From assembly GCF_003065425.1 (NCBI RefSeq), contig NZ_CP026949.1:2046001-2110000 (forward strand): a stretch of DNA of 64,000 nucleotides, in the 5' to 3' direction. Shown here piece after piece: positions 46,651-54,948 of the stretch. Each line of letters opens with the position of its first letter. The first letter of the stretch is position 1. The position numbers were made by a program, and so were the translations under genes. Below the pieces are notes generated by a model. It was given only the letters and a program-made list of their open reading frames with translations, had not been told where the DNA came from and searched no databases. The stretch comes from Mycetocola zhujimingii. GTDB lineage: Bacteria; Actinomycetota; Actinomycetes; Actinomycetales; Microbacteriaceae.

Positions 46651-46903
46651 CGTCGCCAGGACGTCTGCGAGCCCCGCTCACTCAGGTAGATGTCGGGGCC
46701 CTGTGAGATAATTGACTCAGCCAAGCTCGCGGTGCCAGACATATCCGCCCCTGTGGAATTGCCTGCCCGCGCGCCCATGGAATCCGGCGAACGACTGCAT
46801 CGCCCGCCGGGAATTGGGTCGACTCTCGGGTGTCGCACGAACTTCAGTTCTTGCCTCGCGCGAGGTTGAGTAAGGCGCTCATGCGCACCCGGAGGTAAAT
46901 CCC
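46651..46903 (+). promoter_or_regulatory. Long carD leader region
   Basis: This 253-nt gap before carD holds a possible -10 GATAAT at 46706-46711, with no convincing -35, and a possible TTGACT at 46712-46717. CCTCGCGCGAGG (46854-46865) is a perfect 12-bp palindrome 38 nt before the start codon. No other gene is seen. Confidence 0.4.
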
Positions 46904-47443
46904 ATGCAGTTTTCTGAAGGCCAGATCGTCGTCTACCCGCACCACGGTCCCGCCACAATCACCTCGATATTCTCCAGGACCGTCAAGGGCAACGAGATTC
47001 AATACCTCAAGCTCGAGGTCCACGACTCCAAGCTGTCCGTGAGCGTTCCCGTCGCGAGCGCCGAACAGGTCGGTATTCGTGCGGTTCTGAGCCCTGACGA
47101 GACGAAGGCCCTGTTCGACGTCCTCCGGGCACCGACGACCGACGAGGAAGACAAGTGGTCGCGCCGGATGAAAGACAACCAGGAAAAGCTCAAGGCCGGT
47201 GACATCCTGACCATCGCCGGAGTCGTCCGTGACCTGACCAGGCGCAGCGACGACCGCGGCCTCTCACTCGCTGAGCGCGAGCTCCTGCGCCACGCGCAGG
47301 GCCCGCTCGTCACCGAGATCGCACTCTCGCTTGAGATCGGCGTCGAAGAAGCAGAGGCAGCGCTGCACAAGGCCCTCGCGCCAGATTCCGCAGCCGAACC
47401 GAGCACCCCCGGTGCAACCGATGAGGCTACTGCGCTCGCCTAA
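46904..47443 (+). CDS. carD: CarD-family RNA polymerase-binding regulator
   Basis: A 179-residue CarD/CdnL protein that binds the RNA polymerase beta subunit and stabilises open promoter complexes, including rRNA promoters. The RNAP-interaction domain is residues 1-60 (FSEGQIVVYPHHGPATI, ending VSVPVASAEQVGIR), and the DNA-binding helical domain holds WSRRMKDNQEKLKAGD and VVRDLTRRSDDRGLSLAERELL, with the key tryptophan. GGAGG lies 8 nt before the ATG. Essential in mycobacteria (family knowledge). Confidence 0.95.
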   Translation: MQFSEGQIVVYPHHGPATITSIFSRTVKGNEIQYLKLEVHDSKLSVSVPVASAEQVGIRAVLSPDETKALFDVLRAPTTDEEDKWSRRMKDNQEKLKAGDILTIAGVVRDLTRRSDDRGLSLAERELLRHAQGPLVTEIALSLEIGVEEAEAALHKALAPDSAAEPSTPGATDEATALA

Positions 47444-47473
47444 CCGCCTGGCGCCGGCCGCTGTGGCGAGCAC

Positions 47474-47519
47474 GGTGGCAGTCCAGCCGGTGGCAGGCCA
47501 GCCGTAGTCAGGCCAGCCG
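47474..47519. repeat. Three 15-bp tandem repeats at the GH10 gene end
   Basis: Three imperfect copies of a 15-bp GGTGGCAGGCCAGCC-like unit lie between carD and the xylanase gene; the last covers the xylanase stop codon. Confidence 0.7.
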
Positions 47520-48761
47520 TACCACTGCCTCGTCAACGCCTGAAGCCAGCGAGACAGTCGTGGTCTTGCCCTTCGCCTGCACCGTGTAGTCGCCGAAGAA
47601 TCCCGACAGCGGCACGGTTCCGTCACTGTCCGTCCGAACCTCGGTTCTCGGCAGCCACCACTCCCCCTTGATGAGCGACTTGAGCGCATCGTACGAGGGC
47701 TTCGGCGTACCGTCCGATCGGACCAGCCCAGCGGGCGCCCCGAGCCAGGCACCGTCGTCGGTGATCCCCCAGTAGGTGATTGCCTGAACCGCCGGGTGCC
47801 CGACCAGGGAACGATAGTGCCGCTCGATCTCGTCGGCCTGACGGGCCTCACCCTCCGGCGTGGATGGCCAGGACGGGATCTGGTAATCGTTGAGGTCGAC
47901 GATCTCCGGCGGCATGGTGTGACCAGAGACGAGGGTGGTTTCGGTCAGGTGCAGCGGCAGCCCGAAGCGGGCAAACCGGTCGACCATCCTGAGCATGGTC
48001 TCTTCTCCCCAATAGCCCTGGTGCATGTGCGTCTGGAGCCCGATCGCGTCGACTCGGATGCCGGCATCCAGCACATCTTCAATGAGGTGCTCATAGGCGG
48101 GCGAGAGATCGAAGTCGTTGAGGATCAAGGTTGCCGACGGGTTGGTCTGTCGTGCCTCCTCGAAAGCGAGCCGGACGATGGGCACCCTTCCGATCTTCTT
48201 CGCGAGCCGTGAGATGCCGTTTTGCTCCGCGGTGAACTCGGGCATGATCACCACCTCGTTGATGGCATCCCACGTATCGATGAGTCCTGCGAAGTCGGCG
48301 ACATCCCGTCGGATGCGCCCTCGCTGGAGCGCCTCGATCTCGTCCTCTGCCTTGTCTCCGAGCCATTCCGGTGCGAGCGTGTGCCAGGTGAGCGGATGCC
48401 CCTTCACGGTAACGCCGCGTTCGGCGAACCAGGCTGCGGCTGCGCGGAGTCGCTTCGTGTCCGGCGCTCCCTCGACCGGCTCGAAGATTCGCCAGTAAAA
48501 CGGAAGCGTCGCCGTGTTGAAGACGTCGAGCCAGAGGTCGGCCAATCCGGCGAGTCCCTCGGTGGACGCGCTTGCGAACCCATCGCGACGGGAGGGGGTT
48601 TCGTTCTCGCCGTTGGCCAGCGGGATGAAGTCAAACCCGATGTTGCCGAACGCGAACTGGTGGCTGCGTTGCTCCAGCGCGACGTCCGTGTCCCTGAGCG
48701 GCGAGCCATCGACGTCGAGGACCGTGAGTCTGGTGGTCGCCCGCCGGTGGTCGAAGCTCAT
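47508..48761 (-). CDS. Glycoside hydrolase family 10 (xylanase-like), cytoplasmic
   Basis: A 417-residue GH10 protein. The family motifs are clear: HPLTWH near residue 124, WDAINEV with acid/base E169, GLQTHMH, LTETTL with nucleophile E274, and YWGITDDGAWLG. There is no signal peptide or binding module, only a short C-terminal beta segment, so it should act on imported xylo-oligosaccharides or related short glycans. ATG 48761 has GAGG 8 nt upstream; a GTG lies 9 nt earlier. No sugar transporter gene is adjacent. Confidence 0.9.
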   Translation of the reverse strand: MSFDHRRATTRLTVLDVDGSPLRDTDVALEQRSHQFAFGNIGFDFIPLANGENETPSRRDGFASASTEGLAGLADLWLDVFNTATLPFYWRIFEPVEGAPDTKRLRAAAAWFAERGVTVKGHPLTWHTLAPEWLGDKAEDEIEALQRGRIRRDVADFAGLIDTWDAINEVVIMPEFTAEQNGISRLAKKIGRVPIVRLAFEEARQTNPSATLILNDFDLSPAYEHLIEDVLDAGIRVDAIGLQTHMHQGYWGEETMLRMVDRFARFGLPLHLTETTLVSGHTMPPEIVDLNDYQIPSWPSTPEGEARQADEIERHYRSLVGHPAVQAITYWGITDDGAWLGAPAGLVRSDGTPKPSYDALKSLIKGEWWLPRTEVRTDSDGTVPLSGFFGDYTVQAKGKTTTVSLASGVDEAVVRLA

Positions 48762-48883
48762 TTGTCGCACCTCACAGTCGCGACAGCAGTCGCTGGGAGA
48801 CGCTCTTCAATATTCAGGACGGATGCCACGTGGTCACGTTCGTACATTTGCATGACACTAGCGCCACCGAACGCCTGCCCGCA

Positions 48884-49297
48884 TCACGCTGGGGTTCCGC
48901 TTGCACCGTCGGGCTCACGGCGGCGCTCGACCTCTGCCTTCAGCTGGTGAAGGCGCGCCTGCTTCTCGTGGAACTCGATCTCGCGCTCGAGGTCCGCGAG
49001 CTGCTCCTCCGTCGTCCGTGGACGCGCACTGTACCCGGGCGCTTGGACATCACTCGGCGAATGTGACGCTTGCAGCGGTCGCGCGCGCCGGGCAGGGCGG
49101 TCGATGGTGTTCTCACTCCCGTCGTATTCACGGCCGATGAGAAACCACAGGACGCTGCCGATCAGCGGCAGGAAGAGGACGAGCAACATCCAGACCATCT
49201 TGGGCATGTGCTTCACCTGCCAGTCCTGTCGCGTGATGATGTCGACGAGGGCAGCGACCACGAGCAGGAACGTGAGGGCCGAGAGCACGATGTACAT
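48884..49297 (-). CDS. PLDc_N-domain membrane protein
   Basis: A 137-residue protein with two N-terminal membrane helices of the phospholipase D N-terminal (PLDc_N) type: YIVLSALTFLLVVAALVDIITR and MVWMLLVLFLPLIGSVLWFLIGRE. A P/S-rich linker and a C-terminal coiled coil (TEEQLADLEREIEFHEKQAR) follow, resembling a SHOCT-like helix. It has no PLD catalytic motif. Frame upstream of ATG 49297 is not used. Confidence 0.82.
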   Translation of the reverse strand: MYIVLSALTFLLVVAALVDIITRQDWQVKHMPKMVWMLLVLFLPLIGSVLWFLIGREYDGSENTIDRPARRARPLQASHSPSDVQAPGYSARPRTTEEQLADLEREIEFHEKQARLHQLKAEVERRREPDGASGTPA

Positions 49298-49521
49298 GCC
49301 GCAGATCCTATTGATCAGCAGCAGTTGTGCGCCACACTTTTTCCTCGCAGTGAGCAGATCGAACCGGATGCCGCGGGGCACGCAGCCACCCGGCCGACGG
49401 CATCCTGACCCGCGAATTGGCTACATCCCGGCGGCACAATGTTTCACCGTTACGTGCTTTCCGGCGACATCTCGCGCTAGCTTGAGCGATAAGCCCCGCC
49501 GCGGTGGCCGATTGGGGAGAC

Positions 49522-50274
49522 ATGCAGCGATCAAAGGCCGTCTCGGGTTTGCTGGCGGCGCTTGCCATCACCGCGCTTGCGTCGGTCGTGGGATGCTCCG
49601 CTTCTGAGCCGCCGGGTGGCATTGCGGCCACGTCAGAGGGTGCGATCGCGGTCGAAAAAAGCTGGCCCGGCGTCGAATTCGGGGGCACCGGGCCGTCGAG
49701 CGAGTCGATTACTGTGCCCAAGGGAGCGAAATCCATTGTGATCGACTTCGTCTGCACCGGCGGGATCTTCACCCTCGGCATGGGCGGGCAGATGGAGGAA
49801 GACCGGTCAGGATCGTGTGGAGGGACGCGGTCGTACCGTCTGCCGCTGACGGGCTCCCGCACACTCGTCGTTTCGGTCTTCCTCGCTGACGATGTGTCGT
49901 TCGGCCTGACCAGTGTGTTCTCGGCATCCATGGCTGAACCCGACCCCGCAATCGCCGCGGACTGCGAGCAACTGTCATCGATCACGAGTTCTCTGCACAA
50001 TGCGAGACAGGGTGTTGCCTTGGGAGAAGTGACGCTGGACGAGTGGACGGCATCCGTCGAACAGGCCGACGCAGACCTCGTGGCACTGGCAGAAACGGCA
50101 GTCGGAATCATCGGACAACAGGCATCCGCCCTGTCAGCAGTGATCGCCGAAGGGCACGCTCACCCGGACGCATTCTTCGCGCGCCCCCAGTATCTCGCCG
50201 CCTCGACTCTGGCGTCGCAGGTCTGCGAAGACAACGGCACGCCCCTCACCATTCTGGATGAGTACGGGGGCTGA
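49522..50274 (+). CDS. Predicted lipoprotein, unknown
   Basis: A 250-residue secreted lipoprotein with lipobox SVVGC (Cys25). After a short S/G-rich linker there is a beta-rich region with paired cysteines (FVCTGGIFTLGMGG ... SGSCGG) and an alpha-helical C-terminal half (EQLSSITSSLHNARQG...). The start is ATG 49522 with GGGGAG 4 nt upstream. No family recognised. Confidence 0.8.
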   Translation: MQRSKAVSGLLAALAITALASVVGCSASEPPGGIAATSEGAIAVEKSWPGVEFGGTGPSSESITVPKGAKSIVIDFVCTGGIFTLGMGGQMEEDRSGSCGGTRSYRLPLTGSRTLVVSVFLADDVSFGLTSVFSASMAEPDPAIAADCEQLSSITSSLHNARQGVALGEVTLDEWTASVEQADADLVALAETAVGIIGQQASALSAVIAEGHAHPDAFFARPQYLAASTLASQVCEDNGTPLTILDEYGG

Positions 50275-50328
50275 CGCGCACCAACCCACAGGCTTATGGT
50301 GAGCCGGTGACACACGCCACATCGCCCA

Positions 50329-50709
50329 TCATCCAAAAGACTCGGGACCGAATCGGCCCCAAGCGACGAACAGTGCCATCGCGAGGTAAATCAGATTCAA
50401 CAGGGCGTGCAACGTCTCCCCTCGGCGAAAGCTCACGACCGCTGCGCCGGCCATGATGATCGCCAGTCCGACGGCCGCCAGCGGCACCAGAACTGGTGCG
50501 ATGCCGACCGACGCCGGCAGAACCAAGCCGATGGCACCGAGGATCTCCACAGTTCCAAGCCCCTTGACGAACCGGACGCTGAAGTCGTTGACCCATCCCG
50601 CTCCGGGCGCCCTGGCCAGCTTCTCGTACGGGATGAACACCTTGTTGGCGCCTGCGATGAGGAAAACAGCGGCAAGTAACCCAGCGGTGATCCACAGAGC
50701 GAGATCCAT
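50329..50709 (-). CDS. DoxX-family membrane protein
   Basis: A 126-residue four-helix DoxX protein (LALWITAGLLAAVFLIAGANKVF, then VEILGAIGLVLPASVGIAPVL). GGGAG lies 7 nt before the ATG. It is divergent from the ECF41 sigma gene and its minus-strand promoter matches ECF41 elements, so it is a likely member of that sigma factor's regulon. DoxX relatives are membrane partners in redox or thiosulfate reactions. Confidence 0.88.
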   Translation of the reverse strand: MDLALWITAGLLAAVFLIAGANKVFIPYEKLARAPGAGWVNDFSVRFVKGLGTVEILGAIGLVLPASVGIAPVLVPLAAVGLAIIMAGAAVVSFRRGETLHALLNLIYLAMALFVAWGRFGPESFG

Positions 50710-50725
50710 GATTTTTCTCCCTGTC

Positions 50726-50787
50726 GTTACATCGACCCGTCGCGGGCCGTCATTACCTATGACGGCACTCGAGCGAGGAAGGTAACA
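50726..50787. promoter_or_regulatory. Symmetric divergent ECF41 promoters
   Basis: On the plus strand GTTACA (50726-50731), 16 nt and CGTC (50748-50751). On the minus strand GTTACC (50786-50781), 16 nt and CGTC (50764-50761). The two -10 boxes sit inside the perfect inverted repeat GCCGTCAT-TACCT-ATGACGGC (50747-50767). The ECF41 consensus is TGTCACA-N16-CGTC (family knowledge), so both genes are probably read by the sigma factor encoded here. Confidence 0.72.
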
Positions 50788-50789
50788 CC

Positions 50790-51671
50790 ATGGCGGCATC
50801 CGATTCTGACGACGTCATTGCACAGGCATTCGACGAACAGCGCGGCCGCCTGGTTGCGGTCGCCTCTCGGATGCTCGGTTCGCGAGCAGATGCCGAGGAC
50901 GCGGTCCAGGAGGCATGGCTGAAACTGTCCCGCCAGGACGCGACAACGATCGACAACCTCGCCGGCTGGCTCACCACAGTGGTCGGCCGGGTATGTATCG
51001 ACATACTCCGCTCACGCAAGGCCAGGCGCGAGGTCGCGTATGACGATCGGGTGCCGGAGTTGCTCATCACAGACGACAGCCACGGCACTCCCGAGGACGA
51101 AACGGCGCTCGCGGAATCGGTGGGGCTGGCGCTGATGGTCGTGCTCGATACCCTCAGCCCTGCCGAGCGACTGGCGTTTGTGCTGCACGACATGTTCGCT
51201 GTGACATTCGAGGAGATCGGTCCGATCATTGGAAAGTCCGCGAACGCGAGCAAGATGCTCGCCAGCCGGGCTCGCCAGAAAGTACAGGCTTCACCTCGCC
51301 CAGCCGAGCAAAGACGGCACGAGCGGTCGGTGGTCGACGCATTCCTCGCGGCGGCCAGGGACGGGGACTTCGAGGGGTTGCTGCGCGTGCTCGATCCGGG
51401 TGTGACCTGGCGCACGCACACGGCGCATGGCGTGGAGGTGCTCGTGGGAGCGCCCGCCGTGGCGACGGATGCACAGCGCAGAGCGCGTGTCAGAGGACAG
51501 GCGCATCGTGTCCTGGTCAACGGCGAGCCTGGCATCGTCGCGTGGAGCACAACCGGCATACCGATCGGCGTCATGGGATGCACCGTTGTCGGGGATCGCA
51601 TCGTCGAGATTCTTTCGCTGCGTGACCCGGAGCGCCTCGCGGCGATGAACCTTCCCGGGCATCCCGACTAG
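50790..51671 (+). CDS. ECF41-type RNA polymerase sigma factor with SnoaL-like C-terminal domain
   Basis: A 293-residue sigma factor. Sigma region 2 holds AFDEQRGRLVAVASRMLGSRADAEDAVQEAWLKLS; region 4 holds TLSPAERLAFVLHDMFAVTFEEIGPIIG and SANASKMLASRARQKVQ. A SnoaL/NTF2-like domain from about residue 180 (VVDAFLAAARDGDFEGLLRVLD) marks ECF41 (SigJ-like), where the fused domain controls activity in place of an anti-sigma. AGGAAGG lies 8 nt upstream, and the mirror-image promoter region suggests self-activation together with doxX. Confidence 0.92.
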   Translation: MAASDSDDVIAQAFDEQRGRLVAVASRMLGSRADAEDAVQEAWLKLSRQDATTIDNLAGWLTTVVGRVCIDILRSRKARREVAYDDRVPELLITDDSHGTPEDETALAESVGLALMVVLDTLSPAERLAFVLHDMFAVTFEEIGPIIGKSANASKMLASRARQKVQASPRPAEQRRHERSVVDAFLAAARDGDFEGLLRVLDPGVTWRTHTAHGVEVLVGAPAVATDAQRRARVRGQAHRVLVNGEPGIVAWSTTGIPIGVMGCTVVGDRIVEILSLRDPERLAAMNLPGHPD

Positions 51672-51774
51672 CCGGAACCGTTGCCGCACGTCACATCCGC
51701 TGGCCCCATAACTCGGGACACGCGCCACGTGACTCTCAGCTCCATCGTGGCGATTGCTCTGCCAGACTCCCCCT

Positions 51775-53265
51775 ATGCCACGCGCGACCACGACGTTCCA
51801 CAACGGAATACGCACCTACACGCTCGAACGTCCGGGTACCGAGACAGGAACGCTGACCTTCGGAGTCGGAATGAGAGATGAACCTCCGACGATGGCCGGG
51901 GTCACCCATCTCGTGGAACACGTCATTCTTCGGCTGACCCACCCGGTGCCCGATGTCCACGGAGGCACCGTGAAAGAGGACTCGGTCGAGTTCTTCGCGA
52001 CAGGCACAGCGGATGCCGTCGCGTACTTCCTCACTACAGTGGCATCGGTGATCTCGAACCTCCAGCGTGTCACAGCCGAGGATCTCCAGCTCGAGAAGGA
52101 CATCATTGAGGCGGAGTGGTCGAACGCATTTCGTTTCATCTCGCCGGGCTTGCTGGCGAACCGGTTCGGAGCGCGGGGCCTCGGGGCCGCCGCTCTGGGG
52201 GCACCAACAACCGAGGCGCTGTCGAGAACCGAGGTGATCGCGTGGGCGCAACACTGGCTCACCGTGGAAAACGCTGCCCTGTCGTTCACCGGCGAAGTGC
52301 CTGCCGCCCTTGACGTCCGACTTCCGTCGGGGCCAGCGGTAGTCCACGCACCGGTGCCGTCGGCACGTGAGACACCACGACTGGTGACCTCGGGCAAAGC
52401 GGGTGTGGCGTTCTCGCTCATCGTGCCGATCGAGCTGCAAGCGTTTGTCGGTGCGGCATTGAACGATGAATTGCTGACCCGGCTCCGTCATGCCGAGGGC
52501 CTGATTTACTCCGTGAACCATTTCACAACCCGAATCGACGACGAATCCTCGCAGTTGGACCTCGTTCTGGACCCTCTCGACCGGAACCTCGTTGCCGCGC
52601 TTCGTGCGGGCGTGCGCGCAATAAAGGACGTGGCCGAGAGCGGCTTCAGTGCGGAGGCAACGAACTCAGCCCGCTCGATCGTTGCCTCCAGCGTCGGCGC
52701 TGACCCAGCGGGTGGGAGCCTGTATTTGGACGATCTGGCGATCGACGGTCTCTTGCTCCGCCGCACTGTCACGCCCGCGGAGACGCTCACCATCGGCGAA
52801 ACGCTGACCGCCGGAATGTTGACCCAGGCACTGCAAAAGAGCATCCCGACCCTTCTTGTTGCAGTCCATGAAGACGCGCACCTTCCCGCGAAGCTGCGCA
52901 GAGAGCTGAACCTGCCGGTTGACCGCCAGAGGATCTGGACCAGGCACAAGGACCGCGAGAGCGTGCAGCGCCACCGGGCGTTGCGGGCGGGGCATGAGCC
53001 CTGGCGTGCGAAGGCGTCGAAGGACAGACTGTGGGTCACCGACACGCATGTCCTCCGGCGTGAAGGAAACCGACTGGCATCGATCGAACACGCCGACATC
53101 GTTCTGGTCGGGCATCGAGAGTGTGGCTGTGTGGTGCTCCTTGACCGTTGGGGACGAAGTACCGAGTATGACCCAACCGAGTGGAAGAGGGGCAAGAAGC
53201 TGAGCAGGCAGCTCGTCGCGGCATTCTCGCCGGAGATTGTGCGCGGGTTTCCGCCCCATGAGTGA
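51775..53265 (+). CDS. M16-like metallopeptidase with C-terminal PH-like extension
   Basis: A 496-residue cytoplasmic protein. Its N-terminal half shows the inverted zinc motif HLVEH (H45, E48, H49) and a downstream acidic ligand region (EKDIIEAEW, E112 or E114), as in M16 peptidases; RTEVIAWAQHWLTVENAALSFTGEV is typical of the domain. A second, inactive M16 half follows. Residues from about 420 (DRLWVTDTHVLRREGNRLASIEHADIVLV) form an unrelated, PH-like beta domain. Upstream CAGACT is 6 nt before the ATG. Substrate unknown; no peptide-maturation partner beside it. Confidence 0.7.
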   Translation: MPRATTTFHNGIRTYTLERPGTETGTLTFGVGMRDEPPTMAGVTHLVEHVILRLTHPVPDVHGGTVKEDSVEFFATGTADAVAYFLTTVASVISNLQRVTAEDLQLEKDIIEAEWSNAFRFISPGLLANRFGARGLGAAALGAPTTEALSRTEVIAWAQHWLTVENAALSFTGEVPAALDVRLPSGPAVVHAPVPSARETPRLVTSGKAGVAFSLIVPIELQAFVGAALNDELLTRLRHAEGLIYSVNHFTTRIDDESSQLDLVLDPLDRNLVAALRAGVRAIKDVAESGFSAEATNSARSIVASSVGADPAGGSLYLDDLAIDGLLLRRTVTPAETLTIGETLTAGMLTQALQKSIPTLLVAVHEDAHLPAKLRRELNLPVDRQRIWTRHKDRESVQRHRALRAGHEPWRAKASKDRLWVTDTHVLRREGNRLASIEHADIVLVGHRECGCVVLLDRWGRSTEYDPTEWKRGKKLSRQLVAAFSPEIVRGFPPHE

Positions 53266-53295
53266 GCCGCTATCCGACACGAGCGCGCACTCCTG

Positions 53296-53556
53296 ATGCC
53301 ACTCCTCCCTTGGTTCCGGGTGCCGAAGCCCGTACGCGCCTGGCTGGAGCAACGACGGGCGATCAAACGCGACAGGGTCAGCTTCTACGGAACCTGCCCG
53401 GTGTGCCACCACGACTGGCGCGAACATTCGGGAGGAGCATTCGGCGCAACCCCGACTGATGGTTGCGGCGAATGCCACTACGAAGTGGAACACGATCAGC
53501 GATTCGACGAGCCGCCAATTTGTTATATGGCGGCAGAGCCTCCGCTAGTTCCCTGA
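53296..53556 (+). CDS. Small CxxC zinc-ribbon protein
   Basis: An 86-residue protein with CPVC, CGEC-H-YEVEH and a further cysteine (PPICYMAAEPP), a possible zinc site of two CxxC pairs. It has a basic N-terminus (PLLPWFRVPKPVRAWLEQRRAIKRDR). It follows the M16-like gene by 30 nt. No family recognised and no strong Shine-Dalgarno; could be partly shadow. Confidence 0.5.
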   Translation: MPLLPWFRVPKPVRAWLEQRRAIKRDRVSFYGTCPVCHHDWREHSGGAFGATPTDGCGECHYEVEHDQRFDEPPICYMAAEPPLVP

Positions 53557-53653
53557 CGGGTCGAGTCCGGCGGAATCACACACGGATTTTGACATGCTCG
53601 CGTCGGCACTCGAGGGGCAGACGCGCACCGAACCGCAGGTTTATGGTGTTCCG

Positions 53654-54883
53654 ATGAGCGCACAGGCGAGCCAGGCAGAGGTGCTGGAGATCGACGGACG
53701 CGAGGTGCATGTTTCGCACCCCGACAAGATGGTTTTTCCCGAGCCGGGCATCACCAAACTCGAGCTGGTGAAGTACTACCTCGCGGTCGCCGACGGGGCG
53801 CTTCGCGGTGTCGCCGGGCGGCCCATGATTCTCAAACGCTTCGTGAAGGGCATCGACCAGGAGGCGTTCTTCCAGAAGCGCGCTCCGGAGAAACGCCCCG
53901 AGTGGATCGAAACCGCCACCCTGCAGTACGCATCGGGCAACTCGGCCGAAGAAGTTGTCGTTCGGGATGCCGCTGCACTCGCCTGGGTGGTGAACCTCGG
54001 CTGCATCGACCTCAATCCGCACCCGGTTCGTGCCGAGGATCTGGATCATCCCGACGAACTGCGGGTCGACCTTGACCCCATGCCCGGGGTGGACTGGCGA
54101 CAGATCGTCGACGTGGCGATGATCGCGAGGGAGGTGCTGAGCGACTACGGCCTTGTTGGGTGGCCGAAGACATCCGGTTCCCGGGGCATCCATATCTACG
54201 CCCGAATCGAACCGCGGTGGGACTACCGCCAGGTACGGCTCGCCGCTGAAACCCTGGCGCGCGAGGTGGAGCGACGCGCGCCGGGACTCGCAACAGCGAA
54301 GTGGTGGAAGGAAGAGCGCGGCGAGAGCGTGTTCGTCGACTTCAACCAGAACGCGAAGGACCGTACGGTCGCGTCGGCGTACTCGGTCCGGGCTCTGCCG
54401 GATGCCCGCGTGTCAACACCACTGGACTGGGACGAAGTGCCCGGATGTCGGCCGGAGGACTTCACGGTGCGCTCGGTGCTGGAGCGGTTCGCGGACCGTG
54501 GCGATGCGGCATCCGGAATCGATGACGCCGCCGGCAGTCTCGACGGCCTGCTCGCCCTGGCCAAAGAACTGGGCCCGGCCGAGAAGCCACCGAAAGCGTC
54601 GGACGGATCGGGCCGGCGCACCTCAACGATGCCCCTCGTGGAGGTCGCCCGTGCCAAGACGAAGCCGGAGGCTCTGGAGGGACTCGAGCGATGGAAGTCG
54701 AAGCATCCTGAGGTCGTGAAGCTCCTCGAACCGGCCGATGTGCTCGTCGACGGGATGCGCGGTTCGAGCTCGCTCTGGTATCGGATTCGGGTGAACCTGC
54801 AGCACGTGCCTGAGAGTGCACGCCCCGAACAGGCCGAGCTCGAAGTCGATTACGACCCGTGGTCGGGAAAGCGCCCTGAGTAG
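53654..54883 (+). CDS. LigD-type NHEJ polymerase (PolDom), stand-alone
   Basis: A 409-residue archaeo-eukaryotic-primase-fold polymerase of the bacterial Ku-LigD double-strand-break repair system. The catalytic D139-L-D141 (LRVDLDPMPG) and KTSGSRGIHIYARI (with H180) are seen. There is no ligase or phosphoesterase domain; it is free-standing. The C-terminal segment RVNLQHVP-x5-PEQAELEVDYDPW is duplicated as a remnant downstream. ATG 53654 is 6 nt after TATGGT. The Ku and ligase genes must lie elsewhere, if present. Confidence 0.9.
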   Translation: MSAQASQAEVLEIDGREVHVSHPDKMVFPEPGITKLELVKYYLAVADGALRGVAGRPMILKRFVKGIDQEAFFQKRAPEKRPEWIETATLQYASGNSAEEVVVRDAAALAWVVNLGCIDLNPHPVRAEDLDHPDELRVDLDPMPGVDWRQIVDVAMIAREVLSDYGLVGWPKTSGSRGIHIYARIEPRWDYRQVRLAAETLAREVERRAPGLATAKWWKEERGESVFVDFNQNAKDRTVASAYSVRALPDARVSTPLDWDEVPGCRPEDFTVRSVLERFADRGDAASGIDDAAGSLDGLLALAKELGPAEKPPKASDGSGRRTSTMPLVEVARAKTKPEALEGLERWKSKHPEVVKLLEPADVLVDGMRGSSSLWYRIRVNLQHVPESARPEQAELEVDYDPWSGKRPE

Positions 54884-54912
54884 CGGCGTGGCGCCATTAG
54901 TCTGATTCATAC

Positions 54913-54942
54913 TTGTAAAGTCCTATATTGGATGATTACATT
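54913..54942 (+). promoter_or_regulatory. padR promoter with TGTAA/TTACA inverted repeat
   Basis: TTGTAA (54913-54918), 18 nt and TACATT (54937-54942) are followed by 6 nt and the GTG start. The -35 and -10 boxes contain TGTAA and TTACA, an inverted pair typical of an autoregulatory PadR operator. Confidence 0.6.
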
Positions 54943-54948
54943 ATTGCC

